Positions 1-9,250 of a stretch of 64,000 nucleotides of DNA are shown here, piece by piece; position 1 is the stretch's first letter; each line of letters starts with the position of its first letter. Both the position numbers and the translations under genes were made by a program. The notes under the pieces are model-generated. The model did no database searches. It saw only the letters and a list, made by a program, of their open reading frames with translations, and was not told the origin of the DNA. Source of the DNA: Arcobacter sp. FWKO B (GTDB taxonomy: Bacteria; Campylobacterota; Campylobacteria; Campylobacterales; Arcobacteraceae); the NCBI RefSeq assembly GCF_014844135.1, contig NZ_CP041403.1, positions 1,798,001 through 1,862,000 of the forward strand, read 5' to 3'.

Positions 1-327
1 TCTTTGTGATTCGATACTCACTTTTCCATCATCTGGCATTCTTAATAAATGTGTGTCTAATAGTGATACATCTACATAGATATAGTTTTTGCCTTTTTTA
101 TTATCAATAGCAACTACTTTTCCATCTATAGGCGATATTATTTCATTTACACTTCCATATATTTCTCTTTCAGGATTTCTAAATATATATAACATAAATA
201 CAAAAAGAAGTAATGTCAAATTACCTAGTAAATCAAAAGATAAAATAAACTTTAATACAAACCAAACACCAGCAGTAATAGCTAATGGTTTAAATCCTTC
301 TTGTGCTATGATAAATTTATTTGACAT
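1..327 (-). CDS. psd: phosphatidylserine decarboxylase, partial
   Basis: The first 109 codons lie in the window; the gene runs off the left edge. It begins MSNKFIIAQEGFKPLAI, has two close hydrophobic segments (about residues 15-50), then the stretch FRNPEREI and SPIDGKVVAID, which is typical of the short PSD-related decarboxylases that make phosphatidylethanolamine from phosphatidylserine at the inner membrane. The pyruvoyl-forming serine site would lie outside the window, so activity cannot be judged. It starts 13 bases after the ftsH stop and is probably the next gene of the same minus-strand operon. Confidence 0.8.
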   Translation of the reverse strand, partial: MSNKFIIAQEGFKPLAITAGVWFVLKFILSFDLLGNLTLLLFVFMLYIFRNPEREIYGSVNEIISPIDGKVVAIDNKKGKNYIYVDVSLLDTHLLRMPDDGKVSIESQR

Positions 328-340
328 TTTTCAATTCCTT

Positions 341-2305
341 TTATTTCAACGCTTCAGTATGAAGATCTTCATCTTCAAAAACTTTCCCACCATTTTCTTT
401 AATTATTTCTCTAACTCTTGCACCAGTAATTACTTCTATATCAAGAAGTTCTTGTGTCATTTGTTCAATAGCTTCTTTATTATCACTTAGTATTTTTTTA
501 ACTTCATTATATCTATCTGTTAATGTGTTTTTGATAAATTCATCAAGTTTTTGTGACATTCCATCACTATAATCTTTTGAACTCATTCCACCACCTAAGA
601 ATCCACTTTGTCTTTTTTCTAGTACCATAAGTCCTGCAAAATCGCTCATACCATATACACTAGCCATTGATTTTATTATATCTGTAGCTCGCTCTAAGTC
701 ATTTCCTGCACCTGTACTTATTTCACCTATAAATACTTCCTCAGCTGCTCTTCCACCTAGTAATACATCAACTTCAGCTATAAGCTCATGTCTTTGCATT
801 AGGTATTTGTTCTCTTCAGGAGTGTTCAAAGTATATCCTAAAGCTGCAAGACCTCTTGGAACTATAGATACTTTATTTACTTTTTTTGCACCTTTTGTAA
901 CTTCTGCTATTAGGGCATGACCGCTTTCGTGGTAAGCTACTATTTTTCTCTCTTTTGGAGAGATTCTTCTACTTTTTTTCTCTAATCCAGCGATTTGTCT
1001 TTCAACTGCTTCTTTAAAATCACTTTGTTCAACAACATCTTTGTTATTTCTTCCAGCTAGAAGGGCTGCTTCATTTACGATATTTTTAAGATCAGCACCT
1101 GCAAGTCCTGCTGTCATTCTAGCTACATCTTCCAAATCTACATCTTTTGCAAGTACTACATCTTTGATATGTACTTGAAGTATCTCTTTTCTTCCTTCAA
1201 AGTCAGGTTTATCAACCAAAACTTGTCTATCAAATCTTCCTGGTCTAAGAAGTGCAGGGTCAAGAACTTCTGGTCTATTTGTAGCAGCTAGTACTATAAC
1301 AGGAGCAAGTTCTGTAGAAAACCCATCCATTTCTGCTAGAAGTTGGTTAAGTGTTTGTTCTCTTTCATCATTTCCACCCATCATACCAGCACTTGCTCTA
1401 CTTTTACCAATAGCATCAATTTCATCTATAAATATAATAGCAGGAGCTACTTTTTTTGCTTGTTCAAAAAGGTCTCTCACACGACTAGCTCCAACACCTA
1501 CGAACATTTCTATAAAGCTAGAACCTGATACTGATAAGAAATGAACATCAGCTTCACCAGCAACTGCTTTAGCAAGAAGTGTTTTACCAGTTCCTGGAGG
1601 ACCTACAAGTAGGATTCCTTTTGGTATTTGAGCACCTAGTTTTATATATCTATCAGGGGATCTTAAAAACTCAACAACCTCTTGAACTTCTTCTTTAGCC
1701 TCTTTATTTCCAGCCATATCATCAAATTTTACTTTTGGCTTTTCTGTATCTATAAGTTTTTTTGAATTCCCCATACCAAGGATTCCTCCACCACCCATAT
1801 TTTTTTGCATTCTTGAAGCCAAAAACATCCAAATAGCAAAAAATATAAATATAGGCAATACCCAACCAAAAAGCATATCAGCTAATAAATTTTCTTCACT
1901 TACCCCAGTATAAGTAACATTTTTTTCTTCTAGTAATGGGATTAATGTTTCATCTGGAACTATTCTTTTTGCACTATATGTAGTCTGTACACCACCACTT
2001 GGCTTTGTTACAGCTCTTATTGTGCTATTTCCAATACTTACATATTCAACCTGTCCAGCTTTTATCAAAGTTTTTACTTCAGAATATGAAGTAGTTCTTT
2101 GTTTTGTTTGTGAATATTGAGCCATTTGTCCATTTTGTGTTGGCTCTTCACCAAAAAATGTTTTAAATAAAAATATTGTTAGTACTGAAAATAATACAAA
2201 AACCATCAATGGATTATTGTTAAAAAAGTTATTTCCTCCACCATTGTTTTTGTTGTTTGGATCTTGGTTGTTATTTGACTGTCTATTTTGGTTAAATCTC
2301 TTCAT
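341..2305 (-). CDS. ftsH: ATP-dependent zinc metalloprotease FtsH
   Basis: 654 residues, the usual length. An Asn/Gly-rich N-terminus precedes TM1 (about 33-51), a periplasmic domain and TM2 (about 148-165). The AAA+ module has Walker A GPPGTGKT (235-242) and Walker B IIFIDEID; the protease domain has the zinc motif HESGH. FtsH is a membrane-anchored hexamer that degrades misfolded membrane proteins and some short-lived cytosolic regulators. It follows prmA by 3 bases, so the two are co-transcribed. Confidence 0.97.
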   Translation of the reverse strand: MKRFNQNRQSNNNQDPNNKNNGGGNNFFNNNPLMVFVLFSVLTIFLFKTFFGEEPTQNGQMAQYSQTKQRTTSYSEVKTLIKAGQVEYVSIGNSTIRAVTKPSGGVQTTYSAKRIVPDETLIPLLEEKNVTYTGVSEENLLADMLFGWVLPIFIFFAIWMFLASRMQKNMGGGGILGMGNSKKLIDTEKPKVKFDDMAGNKEAKEEVQEVVEFLRSPDRYIKLGAQIPKGILLVGPPGTGKTLLAKAVAGEADVHFLSVSGSSFIEMFVGVGASRVRDLFEQAKKVAPAIIFIDEIDAIGKSRASAGMMGGNDEREQTLNQLLAEMDGFSTELAPVIVLAATNRPEVLDPALLRPGRFDRQVLVDKPDFEGRKEILQVHIKDVVLAKDVDLEDVARMTAGLAGADLKNIVNEAALLAGRNNKDVVEQSDFKEAVERQIAGLEKKSRRISPKERKIVAYHESGHALIAEVTKGAKKVNKVSIVPRGLAALGYTLNTPEENKYLMQRHELIAEVDVLLGGRAAEEVFIGEISTGAGNDLERATDIIKSMASVYGMSDFAGLMVLEKRQSGFLGGGMSSKDYSDGMSQKLDEFIKNTLTDRYNEVKKILSDNKEAIEQMTQELLDIEVITGARVREIIKENGGKVFEDEDLHTEALK

Positions 2306-2308
2306 ATT

Positions 2309-3145
2309 TTATTGATTTCCTTTCTTAAATACAATTGTTACCCATTCATTTTTTAGAATTTGTTCTACAATTTCTAAATCATTAAATTTTGCTATAACTT
2401 TATCAGCATATTTATCTAAAATACCTGATAGTATAAGCTTTCCATTATCTTTTAAGCTATTTTTTAAATCTGGTGCAATCATTATTAAGACATCTGCAAC
2501 TATATTAGCTACAACTATATCATATTTTTGATTTGTTTTTGTTACACTTCCTACCCATGAATTATTTGGTTTGACACCATTGATTTTAAAGTTCTTTATA
2601 CTATTTTCTATTGAAAGCTCATCTGTATCACAAATATCACAAATTGCTCCCAATTTAGTTGCGGCAATAGCAAGTATTCCACTACCTGTTCCAACATCTA
2701 GCAAAGTATCATTTTCTTTTACGGTGGTAGAAATAAGTTCCAAACAACTGCTTGTTGTTTCGTGATGTCCACTTCCAAATGCAAGGGCAGGGTCAATTTC
2801 AATATTGATTTTGTTGTCTATTGGTTTTTCCCAACTTGGATAAATATAAAAAGCACCTGCATTTACAGGAGTTATGCTATTTTTATATTTACTTATCCAA
2901 TCTTCATTGATTTTTGTTTCTACTGAAACATCACATTTTATTTCTTCACCAAAAGCACTAGAAAGCTCCTTACTAAAAGCTTCTATACCTTCAACTAAAT
3001 TATCAGGATTGTCAGTAGTTCTCACTATCATATAATCATCTAATTCTTCTATAGCATCATCAGTTATACTAAAAATCAAATCTAAAAATAATTCATAATA
3101 ACTGCTTGGTTTAATTTTCAATTCATAATATTTTTCTTGCATCAT
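2309..3145 (-). CDS. prmA: ribosomal protein L11 methyltransferase
   Basis: 278 residues. The C-terminal half is a class I SAM-dependent methyltransferase with motif I DVGTGSGIL, preceded by FGSGHHETT, a hallmark of PrmA, and followed by VVANIVADVL, which matches the NILA-type catalytic motif region. PrmA trimethylates ribosomal protein L11. Two adjacent ATGs compete for the start; AAGG lies 5 bases before the first, which I chose. It sits 7 bases after dus and 3 before ftsH in one minus-strand run. Confidence 0.93.
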   Translation of the reverse strand: MMQEKYYELKIKPSSYYELFLDLIFSITDDAIEELDDYMIVRTTDNPDNLVEGIEAFSKELSSAFGEEIKCDVSVETKINEDWISKYKNSITPVNAGAFYIYPSWEKPIDNKINIEIDPALAFGSGHHETTSSCLELISTTVKENDTLLDVGTGSGILAIAATKLGAICDICDTDELSIENSIKNFKINGVKPNNSWVGSVTKTNQKYDIVVANIVADVLIMIAPDLKNSLKDNGKLILSGILDKYADKVIAKFNDLEIVEQILKNEWVTIVFKKGNQ

Positions 3146-3152
3146 AATAACC

Positions 3153-4097
3153 TTAAAAAAATTTTTCTATTAAATCTCGTAATTCTTTTATATCAGTGAT
3201 ATAATTTACACTATTTCTAAAATCACTAGCTCCACTATATCCTTTAGAATAATCATGAAGATGTTTTCTAAACATTATAGCACCATAATCTCCATAAAAC
3301 TCAACCATTTTATCAAAATGTTCTAATATTACCTCTTTTTTTATAATATTATCTATATTTTCTAAATTATGTTTTATTTGATGAAAAATCCAAGGTTTAC
3401 CTATTGCACCACGACCTATCATTACCCCATCAGCACGAGTATGTTCTAAAACCCATTTTGCTTTTGCATAATCAATAATATCACCATTAGCTATTACTGG
3501 GATTTTGATACTTTCTTTGATAGCTTTTATAGCATCATAATCAACAGGAGCTTTATATGCTCCTTTTCTTGTTCTTCCATGAACCCATACAATATCAGCA
3601 CCAGCACCCTCAACAACTTTTGCAATTTCTACAGGTATTTTTTCATCAACACCAATTCTTATTTTTGCAGTTGTATATTTCTTTTTAGAATTTAGTTTTA
3701 TTGTACTTAGTATAAGTTCTAGTCTTTTTAAATCACCTAAAAGGTTTGAGCCACTTCCATGATTAAAAACCTTTGGAGCAGGGCATCCACAATTTAAATC
3801 GATTCCGTCAATTCCATCAATATCATTTAATATTTCAACAGCTTCTTTTATAACCTCTGGCTGGCTACCAGCTATTTGTACAATATATGGAGTTTCATTA
3901 GCTGACTTAGTAACCATTTTTAATGTTTTTTTTGAGTTGTGAACCAAAGCATTTGAGCTTATCATCTCACTTATGGTTATATCTGCACCAAATTTTTTGA
4001 CAACAGATCTAAATGGTAAATCGGTATAGCCAGCAAGTGGTGCAAGAACCATTAATGGATTTGAAAAATCTATAATATTAAAGTTGTTGTTTTCCAC
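3153..4097 (-). CDS. dus: tRNA-dihydrouridine synthase
   Basis: 314 residues with the DusB-type FMN TIM barrel: APLAGYTDLPFR near the N-terminus, the catalytic cysteine motif LNCGCPAPKV, and the FMN-phosphate binding run GVMIGRGAIGKPW. It reduces particular uridines in tRNA to dihydrouridine. The start is GTG at 4097 with AGGA 8 bases upstream. The exact Dus subfamily, and so the tRNA positions modified, cannot be fixed from the sequence. Confidence 0.92.
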   Translation of the reverse strand: MENNNFNIIDFSNPLMVLAPLAGYTDLPFRSVVKKFGADITISEMISSNALVHNSKKTLKMVTKSANETPYIVQIAGSQPEVIKEAVEILNDIDGIDGIDLNCGCPAPKVFNHGSGSNLLGDLKRLELILSTIKLNSKKKYTTAKIRIGVDEKIPVEIAKVVEGAGADIVWVHGRTRKGAYKAPVDYDAIKAIKESIKIPVIANGDIIDYAKAKWVLEHTRADGVMIGRGAIGKPWIFHQIKHNLENIDNIIKKEVILEHFDKMVEFYGDYGAIMFRKHLHDYSKGYSGASDFRNSVNYITDIKELRDLIEKFF

Positions 4098-4119
4098 TTG
4101 CTTTATCCTACCATTATTG

Positions 4120-5136
4120 TTAGTTTAAACAAAGGCTATCTAGTCTGTAATGTTTACCATTGTTTTTTAAATCTAATAGTGCTTTAAATGGAATATATTC
4201 ATCATTTGAGCTATTTTGTAAAATTTCTCTTACACTATCAAGCATTTCGTATTCAAATAAGATATATAAATATGCACTTGTTGCATCTTCGTTTTTAGTG
4301 CTTAAATCTTCAAATAATTTTATAATCTCTTCAGGTCCAAAAGTCTTTTTGTATATTTTTACAAGTTTTAAATAATCAGCTTTTGTAAAATTTAAACCTA
4401 AAACAATGTTCTTAATTTCATCACGAGTTAGTGAAAAACTCTCTCTTTGTTCACTATCTTTTGTGAATAGTGAAAAAGCCAATTGAGTATCTAATTTTAC
4501 CAAATCAAGATTTTTTTTGATAGTAGTAATTGATTTATTTTTTATCATTGATGATACTGCTTTATCAATAACTTTTTGTGTATAGTTAGAACTTTTCTTG
4601 ATAACATCCAAACAAAAATCACCATCAACACCCAATTTATTTATAAGATTTTTTTCCATCAGAGGATTTGTATTTGGAAGTTTTAACTCTTTTGAAGATA
4701 CATACTCACCAGCTTCAATCTTCATAATTAATGAAACTAAATCTTTTAAGTCTTTGTCTTGACTACTAAAATCTGCATTACTTGGAGCAATTTCAAGTTG
4801 CGTAAGAGTATTTGCAATACCCTTTGCTTCAGTTGTCTTAAAAGGCAGAGTAATATCTTTTTTTTGAACTCTCGCTTTTAATAATTCAGCAATTTTTTCG
4901 AAATCTTTCTCATAGGCTTTTTTTGAAAAGTAGCTTTTTGTACCATAAAAAATTATATGTAAAAAAGACAATACAAAAAATACAACTAAAGGTAATACTA
5001 CCCAAACTGCAATTGGCAGTACGAAGCCATTGTCAAAAATTGAAACTCTAAAATCATTAGAGTTTAAACTAAATACATAGCCAGCTACTAAAATAATTAA
5101 TAGCAATGAAAAAAAGAAATATTTTTTTAAGCCCAT
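4120..5136 (-). CDS. conserved-looking membrane protein of unknown function
   Basis: 338 residues, not recognised. Two hydrophobic segments lie at the N-terminus (about 5-24 and 37-64); the rest is a soluble, charged, probably helical domain with one late Cys (LDSLCLN). By topology the large domain probably faces the cytoplasm. It lies between dksA (12 bases away) and dus (22 bases away), so it belongs to the housekeeping operon. The position suggests a core rather than acquired gene. No catalytic motif is visible and I assign no function. Confidence 0.75.
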   Translation of the reverse strand: MGLKKYFFFSLLLIILVAGYVFSLNSNDFRVSIFDNGFVLPIAVWVVLPLVVFFVLSFLHIIFYGTKSYFSKKAYEKDFEKIAELLKARVQKKDITLPFKTTEAKGIANTLTQLEIAPSNADFSSQDKDLKDLVSLIMKIEAGEYVSSKELKLPNTNPLMEKNLINKLGVDGDFCLDVIKKSSNYTQKVIDKAVSSMIKNKSITTIKKNLDLVKLDTQLAFSLFTKDSEQRESFSLTRDEIKNIVLGLNFTKADYLKLVKIYKKTFGPEEIIKLFEDLSTKNEDATSAYLYILFEYEMLDSVREILQNSSNDEYIPFKALLDLKNNGKHYRLDSLCLN

Positions 5137-5148
5137 GAGACTAACTCC

Positions 5149-5520
5149 TTATTTGTTTTTTGGTTGCTCTTTGTTTTGTTCGTATAATTCACGACAAGGA
5201 GTACAAAATTTTGCAAATGGTTTTGCTTTTAGACGACCTAGTGATATCACTTCATCACACATTTCACAAATACCATAAGTACCATCTTTTATTCTTTTGA
5301 TTGCATCTTCAATCTCTTTAAGTTCAGCAACTTGTTGATTTATTATAAGACCTTCCGTATAGCTATCGCTACTAACTTCAGCATAGTCAAACTCGTCATT
5401 AACTTCTTGATTTTTCAATAAGTCAAGGTTTTCTTTACTGTTATTTATATTTGATTCAATAAGCTCTTTTCTTTCAAGCAAGATAACTTTCATTTCCTCA
5501 ATCTGTTTCTTATTTGGCAC
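5149..5520 (-). CDS. dksA: DksA/TraR-family zinc-finger transcription factor
   Basis: 123 residues. A long N-terminal coiled coil (about 5-75) with paired acidic residues (NDEFDYAEV) is followed by a C4 zinc finger, CEMC and CTPC, separated by 17 residues. DksA proteins enter the RNA polymerase secondary channel and, with ppGpp, adjust transcription in the stringent response. The start is GTG at 5520 with GGGA 6 bases before; the next in-frame ATG would remove nine residues. A good promoter lies just upstream. Confidence 0.9.
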   Translation of the reverse strand: MPNKKQIEEMKVILLERKELIESNINNSKENLDLLKNQEVNDEFDYAEVSSDSYTEGLIINQQVAELKEIEDAIKRIKDGTYGICEMCDEVISLGRLKAKPFAKFCTPCRELYEQNKEQPKNK

Positions 5521-5549
5521 AACTATTCCCTTTTTTAAAAAATTGGAAC

Positions 5550-5555
5550 ATTATA
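5550..5555 (-). promoter_or_regulatory. -10 box upstream of dksA
   Basis: On the minus strand this reads TATAAT about 30 bases before the dksA start, preceded by T-tracts (a T8 run and TTTTTTAA) spaced roughly one helical turn apart, the sigma-70 promoter style of Campylobacterota that lacks a clear -35. It implies dksA and the downstream genes have their own promoter within the run from metK. Confidence 0.6.
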
Positions 5556-5654
5556 TTAAAAAATTACTAAAAAAAAGATAAAGTAGTTTAGGGTTTTTAA
5601 TTGATGGCTGATATGGGTAAAAATAGTTTTTAGATATTATCTTTTAGATTATAG

Positions 5655-6119
5655 TTAGTTCTTATGGTATGGGTGATTGTTATTGATACAAAGGCTACGA
5701 AATATTTGTTCAAATAATACAATATGTGCTATTTTATGAGCCATAGTAAGATTACTTAAACTTATAGTGGTATCACATTTTTTTAAGAATTCTTTTTCAA
5801 ATCCATATGCTCCTCCTATAAAAAAATTGTATGTTGTGTGATTTGATAATATTTTTGCTAGTTCAAAACTATCTACACTTTTGCCAAGGACATCAAGTGC
5901 TATATTGTAGCCATTTTTTAGATATGGTTCATAAGCTTGGCTGTAGCTAAGTTTTGCTTCATTTTCATTATTTGAACTTTGAGCTTTGCTTATTGTGTTA
6001 TTGAAAATTTGAATATCTTTTACATCTGCATATTTTTTTGACATTTTGATAAATTCATCTACTAACTTATCATATGAGTCATTTGTTTTTTTTTGAATGG
6101 AAAATATATTAATTTTCAA
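5655..6119 (-). CDS. rlmH: 23S rRNA pseudouridine1915 N3-methyltransferase
   Basis: 154 residues, matching the RlmH family (SPOUT fold). The trefoil-knot region shows ALDVLGKSVDSFELA and FFIGGAYGF, the usual G-G-x-x-G cofactor loop, and the end has the typical HPYHKN tail. RlmH methylates pseudouridine 1915 in helix 69 of 23S rRNA on the assembled ribosome. Its ATG overlaps the thiE-like stop by 4 bases, so translation is probably coupled. Confidence 0.93.
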   Translation of the reverse strand: MKINIFSIQKKTNDSYDKLVDEFIKMSKKYADVKDIQIFNNTISKAQSSNNENEAKLSYSQAYEPYLKNGYNIALDVLGKSVDSFELAKILSNHTTYNFFIGGAYGFEKEFLKKCDTTISLSNLTMAHKIAHIVLFEQIFRSLCINNNHPYHKN

Positions 6120-6682
6120 TTTTTACTCCCTAATAAGCCACTTCCTATAACATGAAAATAAACATTAGGTATATTATCATCTAATTTAATACCACCAATA
6201 GCGGCAACTTTATGTTTAGAAATTTTTGCTAGATATGGAAGTTTGTCACCTAAAATAGTACTTACATCTTTGGTATTAGTACCTCTATATGCGCCAAGTC
6301 CTATATAGTCTAAATCAAGCTTATTTGCTTCTAAAATTTCTAGTTCATTATGCGTGGAAAGCCCTAATATTTTTGAGCCTATTTTTTTTCGTATCAATTT
6401 TATAGCAAGTTCGTGATTTTTATTTATTTTATTTAAGTCTTCTTGACCTATATGTAAACCATCACAAATTGTAGTAAGCTCAAGATTGTCGTTTATTATT
6501 ATTGGTATGTTTGTGTGTTTTTTTAAAAAAGTTATATTTTCTATTTGTACTGTTTGTGGATTGATTTTATCTCTGTATTGAATAATATGTGGATTGTATA
6601 ATGAAACAATTTCTATAAACTTTGATAAAGAAATATTATTCTTCACCAAAGTCTCGAAATCACATAATGCATATAATCTCAT
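6116..6682 (-). CDS. thiamine phosphate synthase-like protein (ThiE/TenI family)
   Basis: 188 residues, a little short for ThiE (about 200-215). Visible family motifs are IIQYRDK, IIINDN, DGLHIGQEDL, STHNELE and DYIGLGAYRGT, with a phosphate-binding AIGGI and VIGSGLL at the end. ThiE joins HMP-PP and thiazole phosphate to thiamine phosphate; TenI-type paralogues do thiazole aromatisation or other steps. No other thiamine gene is nearby: it sits between accD and rlmH with 4-base overlaps on both sides. A TenI-like or diverged role is therefore possible. Confidence 0.75.
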   Translation of the reverse strand: MRLYALCDFETLVKNNISLSKFIEIVSLYNPHIIQYRDKINPQTVQIENITFLKKHTNIPIIINDNLELTTICDGLHIGQEDLNKINKNHELAIKLIRKKIGSKILGLSTHNELEILEANKLDLDYIGLGAYRGTNTKDVSTILGDKLPYLAKISKHKVAAIGGIKLDDNIPNVYFHVIGSGLLGSKN

Positions 6683-7542
6683 GAAGCCTTAGATTCAAGC
6701 ATAATTTTTAATAAATCTGAAATGGTTTTTTTCATATCATTTCTTTGTACTATCATATCAATTGAGCCATGTTTTAATAAAAACTCAGAACTTTGGAAAC
6801 CTTCAGGAAGATTTGCACCTATTGTTTGTTTTATAACTCTAGCTCCAGCAAAACCTATCAATGCACCAGGTTCAGCCATAATAATATCACCCAAAAATGC
6901 AAAAGAAGCACTTACTCCTCCAAAAGTTGGATCAGTTAGTATAGAAATATAAGGTAAATTTGCAGAATCTAGTTTTTTAAGTGCTGCAGAAGTTTTTGCC
7001 ATTTGCATTAATGAAAATGTACTTTCTTGCATTCTAGCACCACCACTAGCACTCACTATTATAACTGGTTCTCTTTTATCCAATGCACGATTTACTGCAC
7101 GAACAATTTTTTCACCTTCAACAGATCCAAGACTTCCACCCATAAATGAAAAGTCAAATACAACTAGTTGTGTTGGAATACCGTTAATTTTACATTCACC
7201 ACTTACTATGGAGCTTGTTCTTCCACTTTTTTGGTATGCTTCTTCAAGTCTTTTTTTGTAACTTTTTTTATCTACGAAATTAAGTGGATCAGTTGGGACT
7301 AAGTCAGAATCTAACTCTACAAATGTACCCTCATCACTAAGTAGTTCAATTCTTTTTTTTGCACCTATTCTCATATGAAAATTACATTTTGGACAAATAT
7401 TGCCTTGACTTTCTACCTCTTTAAAGAACATAAGTCCCTCACAGCTTGGGCATTTTATCCAGTGGCTAGGAGTCTCTTCTTTTTTAGGTGCTTCTGTTTG
7501 CTTTTCGAATTTTAACTTATTGAATAAACTTTTTAAATCCAT
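6679..7542 (-). CDS. accD: acetyl-CoA carboxylase carboxyltransferase subunit beta
   Basis: 287 residues, typical AccD. The N-terminal zinc ribbon is visible as CPSC and CPKC, followed by the crotonase-fold carboxyltransferase domain with VSASGGARMQE and FGGVSASFAFLGD. With AccA it transfers carboxyl from biotin to acetyl-CoA, giving malonyl-CoA for fatty acid synthesis. It follows metK copy 1 after a hairpin-bearing gap and overlaps the thiE-like gene by 4 bases. Confidence 0.96.
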   Translation of the reverse strand: MDLKSLFNKLKFEKQTEAPKKEETPSHWIKCPSCEGLMFFKEVESQGNICPKCNFHMRIGAKKRIELLSDEGTFVELDSDLVPTDPLNFVDKKSYKKRLEEAYQKSGRTSSIVSGECKINGIPTQLVVFDFSFMGGSLGSVEGEKIVRAVNRALDKREPVIIVSASGGARMQESTFSLMQMAKTSAALKKLDSANLPYISILTDPTFGGVSASFAFLGDIIMAEPGALIGFAGARVIKQTIGANLPEGFQSSEFLLKHGSIDMIVQRNDMKKTISDLLKIMLESKAS

Positions 7543-7561
7543 TTTTTACTCCGTAAAAAAA

Positions 7562-7596
7562 GTGGATAGTGGATAGAAAAACTATCAACCATCAAC
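7562..7596. repeat. imperfect inverted repeat between metK and accD
   Basis: GTGGATAGTGGATAG, then five A, then CTATCAACCATCAAC: a 15-base stem with about 12 or 13 pairs, including one G-U if read as minus-strand RNA. It touches the metK stop and is not followed by a T-run, so it is more likely an RNA-processing or attenuating hairpin than a full terminator. Confidence 0.65.
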
Positions 7597-8816
7597 TAAA
7601 GTAATTTTTTAAATATATCAACGCTATCTAGTTTTTCCCAAGGATAACTGCTTCTTCCAACTTGTCCATGTGCTGCCACATCTGCATATAAAAATGTATC
7701 ACTTGATGGTGCATCTAAATCGAATTTTTTTGTTATCCAATTTGGTGTAAGTGGGAAATTATCCATTACAAACTGTGATAATTTTTCATCACTTATTCCA
7801 TCAATTGCGGTATGGTTTGTATTTACCGTTATAGATACTGGCTTTGCAACACCAATAGCATAAGATATTTGTACTACTGCTTTTTTTGCAAGACCAGCTG
7901 CTACTATATTTTTTGCTATATATCTAGCTGCATAAAGTCCACTTCTATCTACTTTAGTATAATCTTTACTACTTTGTGCTCCACCACCAATAGGTGCATA
8001 TCCACCAAAACTATCAACGATTAGTTTTCTTCCCGTTAGTCCACTATCGTGTAAACTAGAGTGACTTACATATTTTCCTGTTGGGTTTATATGTATAATA
8101 CACTCATTTGGATTATATAGTTCTTTTGGTAAACCAGTTGTATCAATAAGACCTTTTATAAGGTTTCTAACAGTAACAATATCCATACTTGCAACACAAG
8201 GAGCTGATACAACTATTGTATGTATTTTCTGTGGATTTGCATTGTCAAAGTTTTCTTTTGTAATATAATCCATAGTAACTTGCGTTTTGATATCAACACC
8301 TAGTTCATTTGGATGTGATAGTGCATATTCATAAACTTTATCAGCTAACATTCTTGCGTAAGTGATTGCACTAGGCATAAAATCAGGTGTTTCACAGTCT
8401 GCATAACCAAACATGATACCTTGATCTCCTGCACCAGTTTCTCCGCCTTCTTGATCAACACCTTGGTTTATATCAGGGCTTTGTCTATTTAATAAAACTT
8501 GAACTTGTACATCTTCAGGGTGTAAACACTCTTCTTTTGTGAAATATTCATTTCCATTATAACCTATTTTTTTAAGAGCGTTAATTGCGATATTTTTATA
8601 ATCTTCTACACTTACATTTGCTTTTGTAGTAACTTCTCCACCTATTATAACATGCTTTCCAGCAACAAAAACCTCACTAGCAATTCTACTTTTGCTATCT
8701 TGCATTAACAATGCATCTACTATGCTATCAGCTATAATATCTGCACATTTATCAGGGTGACCTGGACTTACTACTTCACTTGTAAATAAATAAGAGTTCA
8801 CGGCGTTGTTTTCCAT
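7596..8816 (-). CDS. metK: S-adenosylmethionine synthetase, copy 1
   Basis: 406 residues from the chosen ATG. The family motifs GHPDKCADIIAD, GAGDQGIMFGYA and GGGAQSSKDYTKVDRSG are intact. It makes SAM from methionine and ATP. Its sequence resembles the Campylobacter-type enzyme and differs clearly from copy 2 at 33632-34792. ATG 8831 has GG directly against it, while ATG 8816 has AAGGATGGA upstream at normal spacing; the words around the two ATGs are a short duplication (ATGGAAAAC twice). I chose 8816. It heads the minus-strand run. Confidence 0.95.
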   Translation of the reverse strand: MENNAVNSYLFTSEVVSPGHPDKCADIIADSIVDALLMQDSKSRIASEVFVAGKHVIIGGEVTTKANVSVEDYKNIAINALKKIGYNGNEYFTKEECLHPEDVQVQVLLNRQSPDINQGVDQEGGETGAGDQGIMFGYADCETPDFMPSAITYARMLADKVYEYALSHPNELGVDIKTQVTMDYITKENFDNANPQKIHTIVVSAPCVASMDIVTVRNLIKGLIDTTGLPKELYNPNECIIHINPTGKYVSHSSLHDSGLTGRKLIVDSFGGYAPIGGGAQSSKDYTKVDRSGLYAARYIAKNIVAAGLAKKAVVQISYAIGVAKPVSITVNTNHTAIDGISDEKLSQFVMDNFPLTPNWITKKFDLDAPSSDTFLYADVAAHGQVGRSSYPWEKLDSVDIFKKLL

Positions 8817-8852
8817 TGATTTGTTTTCCATCCTTTTTTTAAATTGGAGCAG

Positions 8853-8858
8853 ATTATA
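8853..8858 (-). promoter_or_regulatory. -10 box upstream of metK copy 1
   Basis: Minus strand TATAAT about 37 bases before the chosen metK start, preceded by TTTTAAG and T-rich sequence in helical phase. It is the likely main promoter for the run of genes down to psd. Confidence 0.6.
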
Positions 8859-8939
8859 TTTAAAAAATACTTAAAAGTAGGTAATTTTATTCTTGATTAG
8901 GTACAATGAGGCTTATATTATTACTTTTAAGGATTGTTT

Positions 8940-9221
8940 ATGGAGTGGTTATTGTATATAGTTTTTTTTCTTATTGTATTATTTTGTATAGTGTTTTTTT
9001 TAAAGAAACATTACGAAGATAAAGCTAAGAATTTGGCTAGTTTGAAAAATGGGATTTGCCCAAATTGTGGTGCTAAATCTGACAAAGATGAAAGTGTTAT
9101 AGAATACAAATTGTTAAATAATGGTGGATGTAGCGGGGTAAGTGATGTTTTGTATACATGTATCAAGTGTGATAAAAGTTATTTTGCACAAGAAAGAATT
9201 AGCAGACCATCTTGTGGATAA
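8940..9221 (+). CDS. small membrane-anchored zinc-ribbon protein, unknown
   Basis: 93 residues from ATG 8940. A strong single TM helix (about 3-22) is followed by a small domain with CPNC and CIKC pairs 32 residues apart plus two further Cys (GGCSG and the terminal SCG). I do not recognise a named family. AAGGA lies 6 bases before this ATG; an in-frame TTG at 8934 would sit right on the ribosome site and is less likely. It is divergent from metK and convergent with glmS. A possible -10 (TACAAT) lies at 8902-8907. Confidence 0.7.
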   Translation: MEWLLYIVFFLIVLFCIVFFLKKHYEDKAKNLASLKNGICPNCGAKSDKDESVIEYKLLNNGGCSGVSDVLYTCIKCDKSYFAQERISRPSCG

Positions 9222-9250
9222 TAATTTGTTGAAACAAAGTTACAGCCAAA

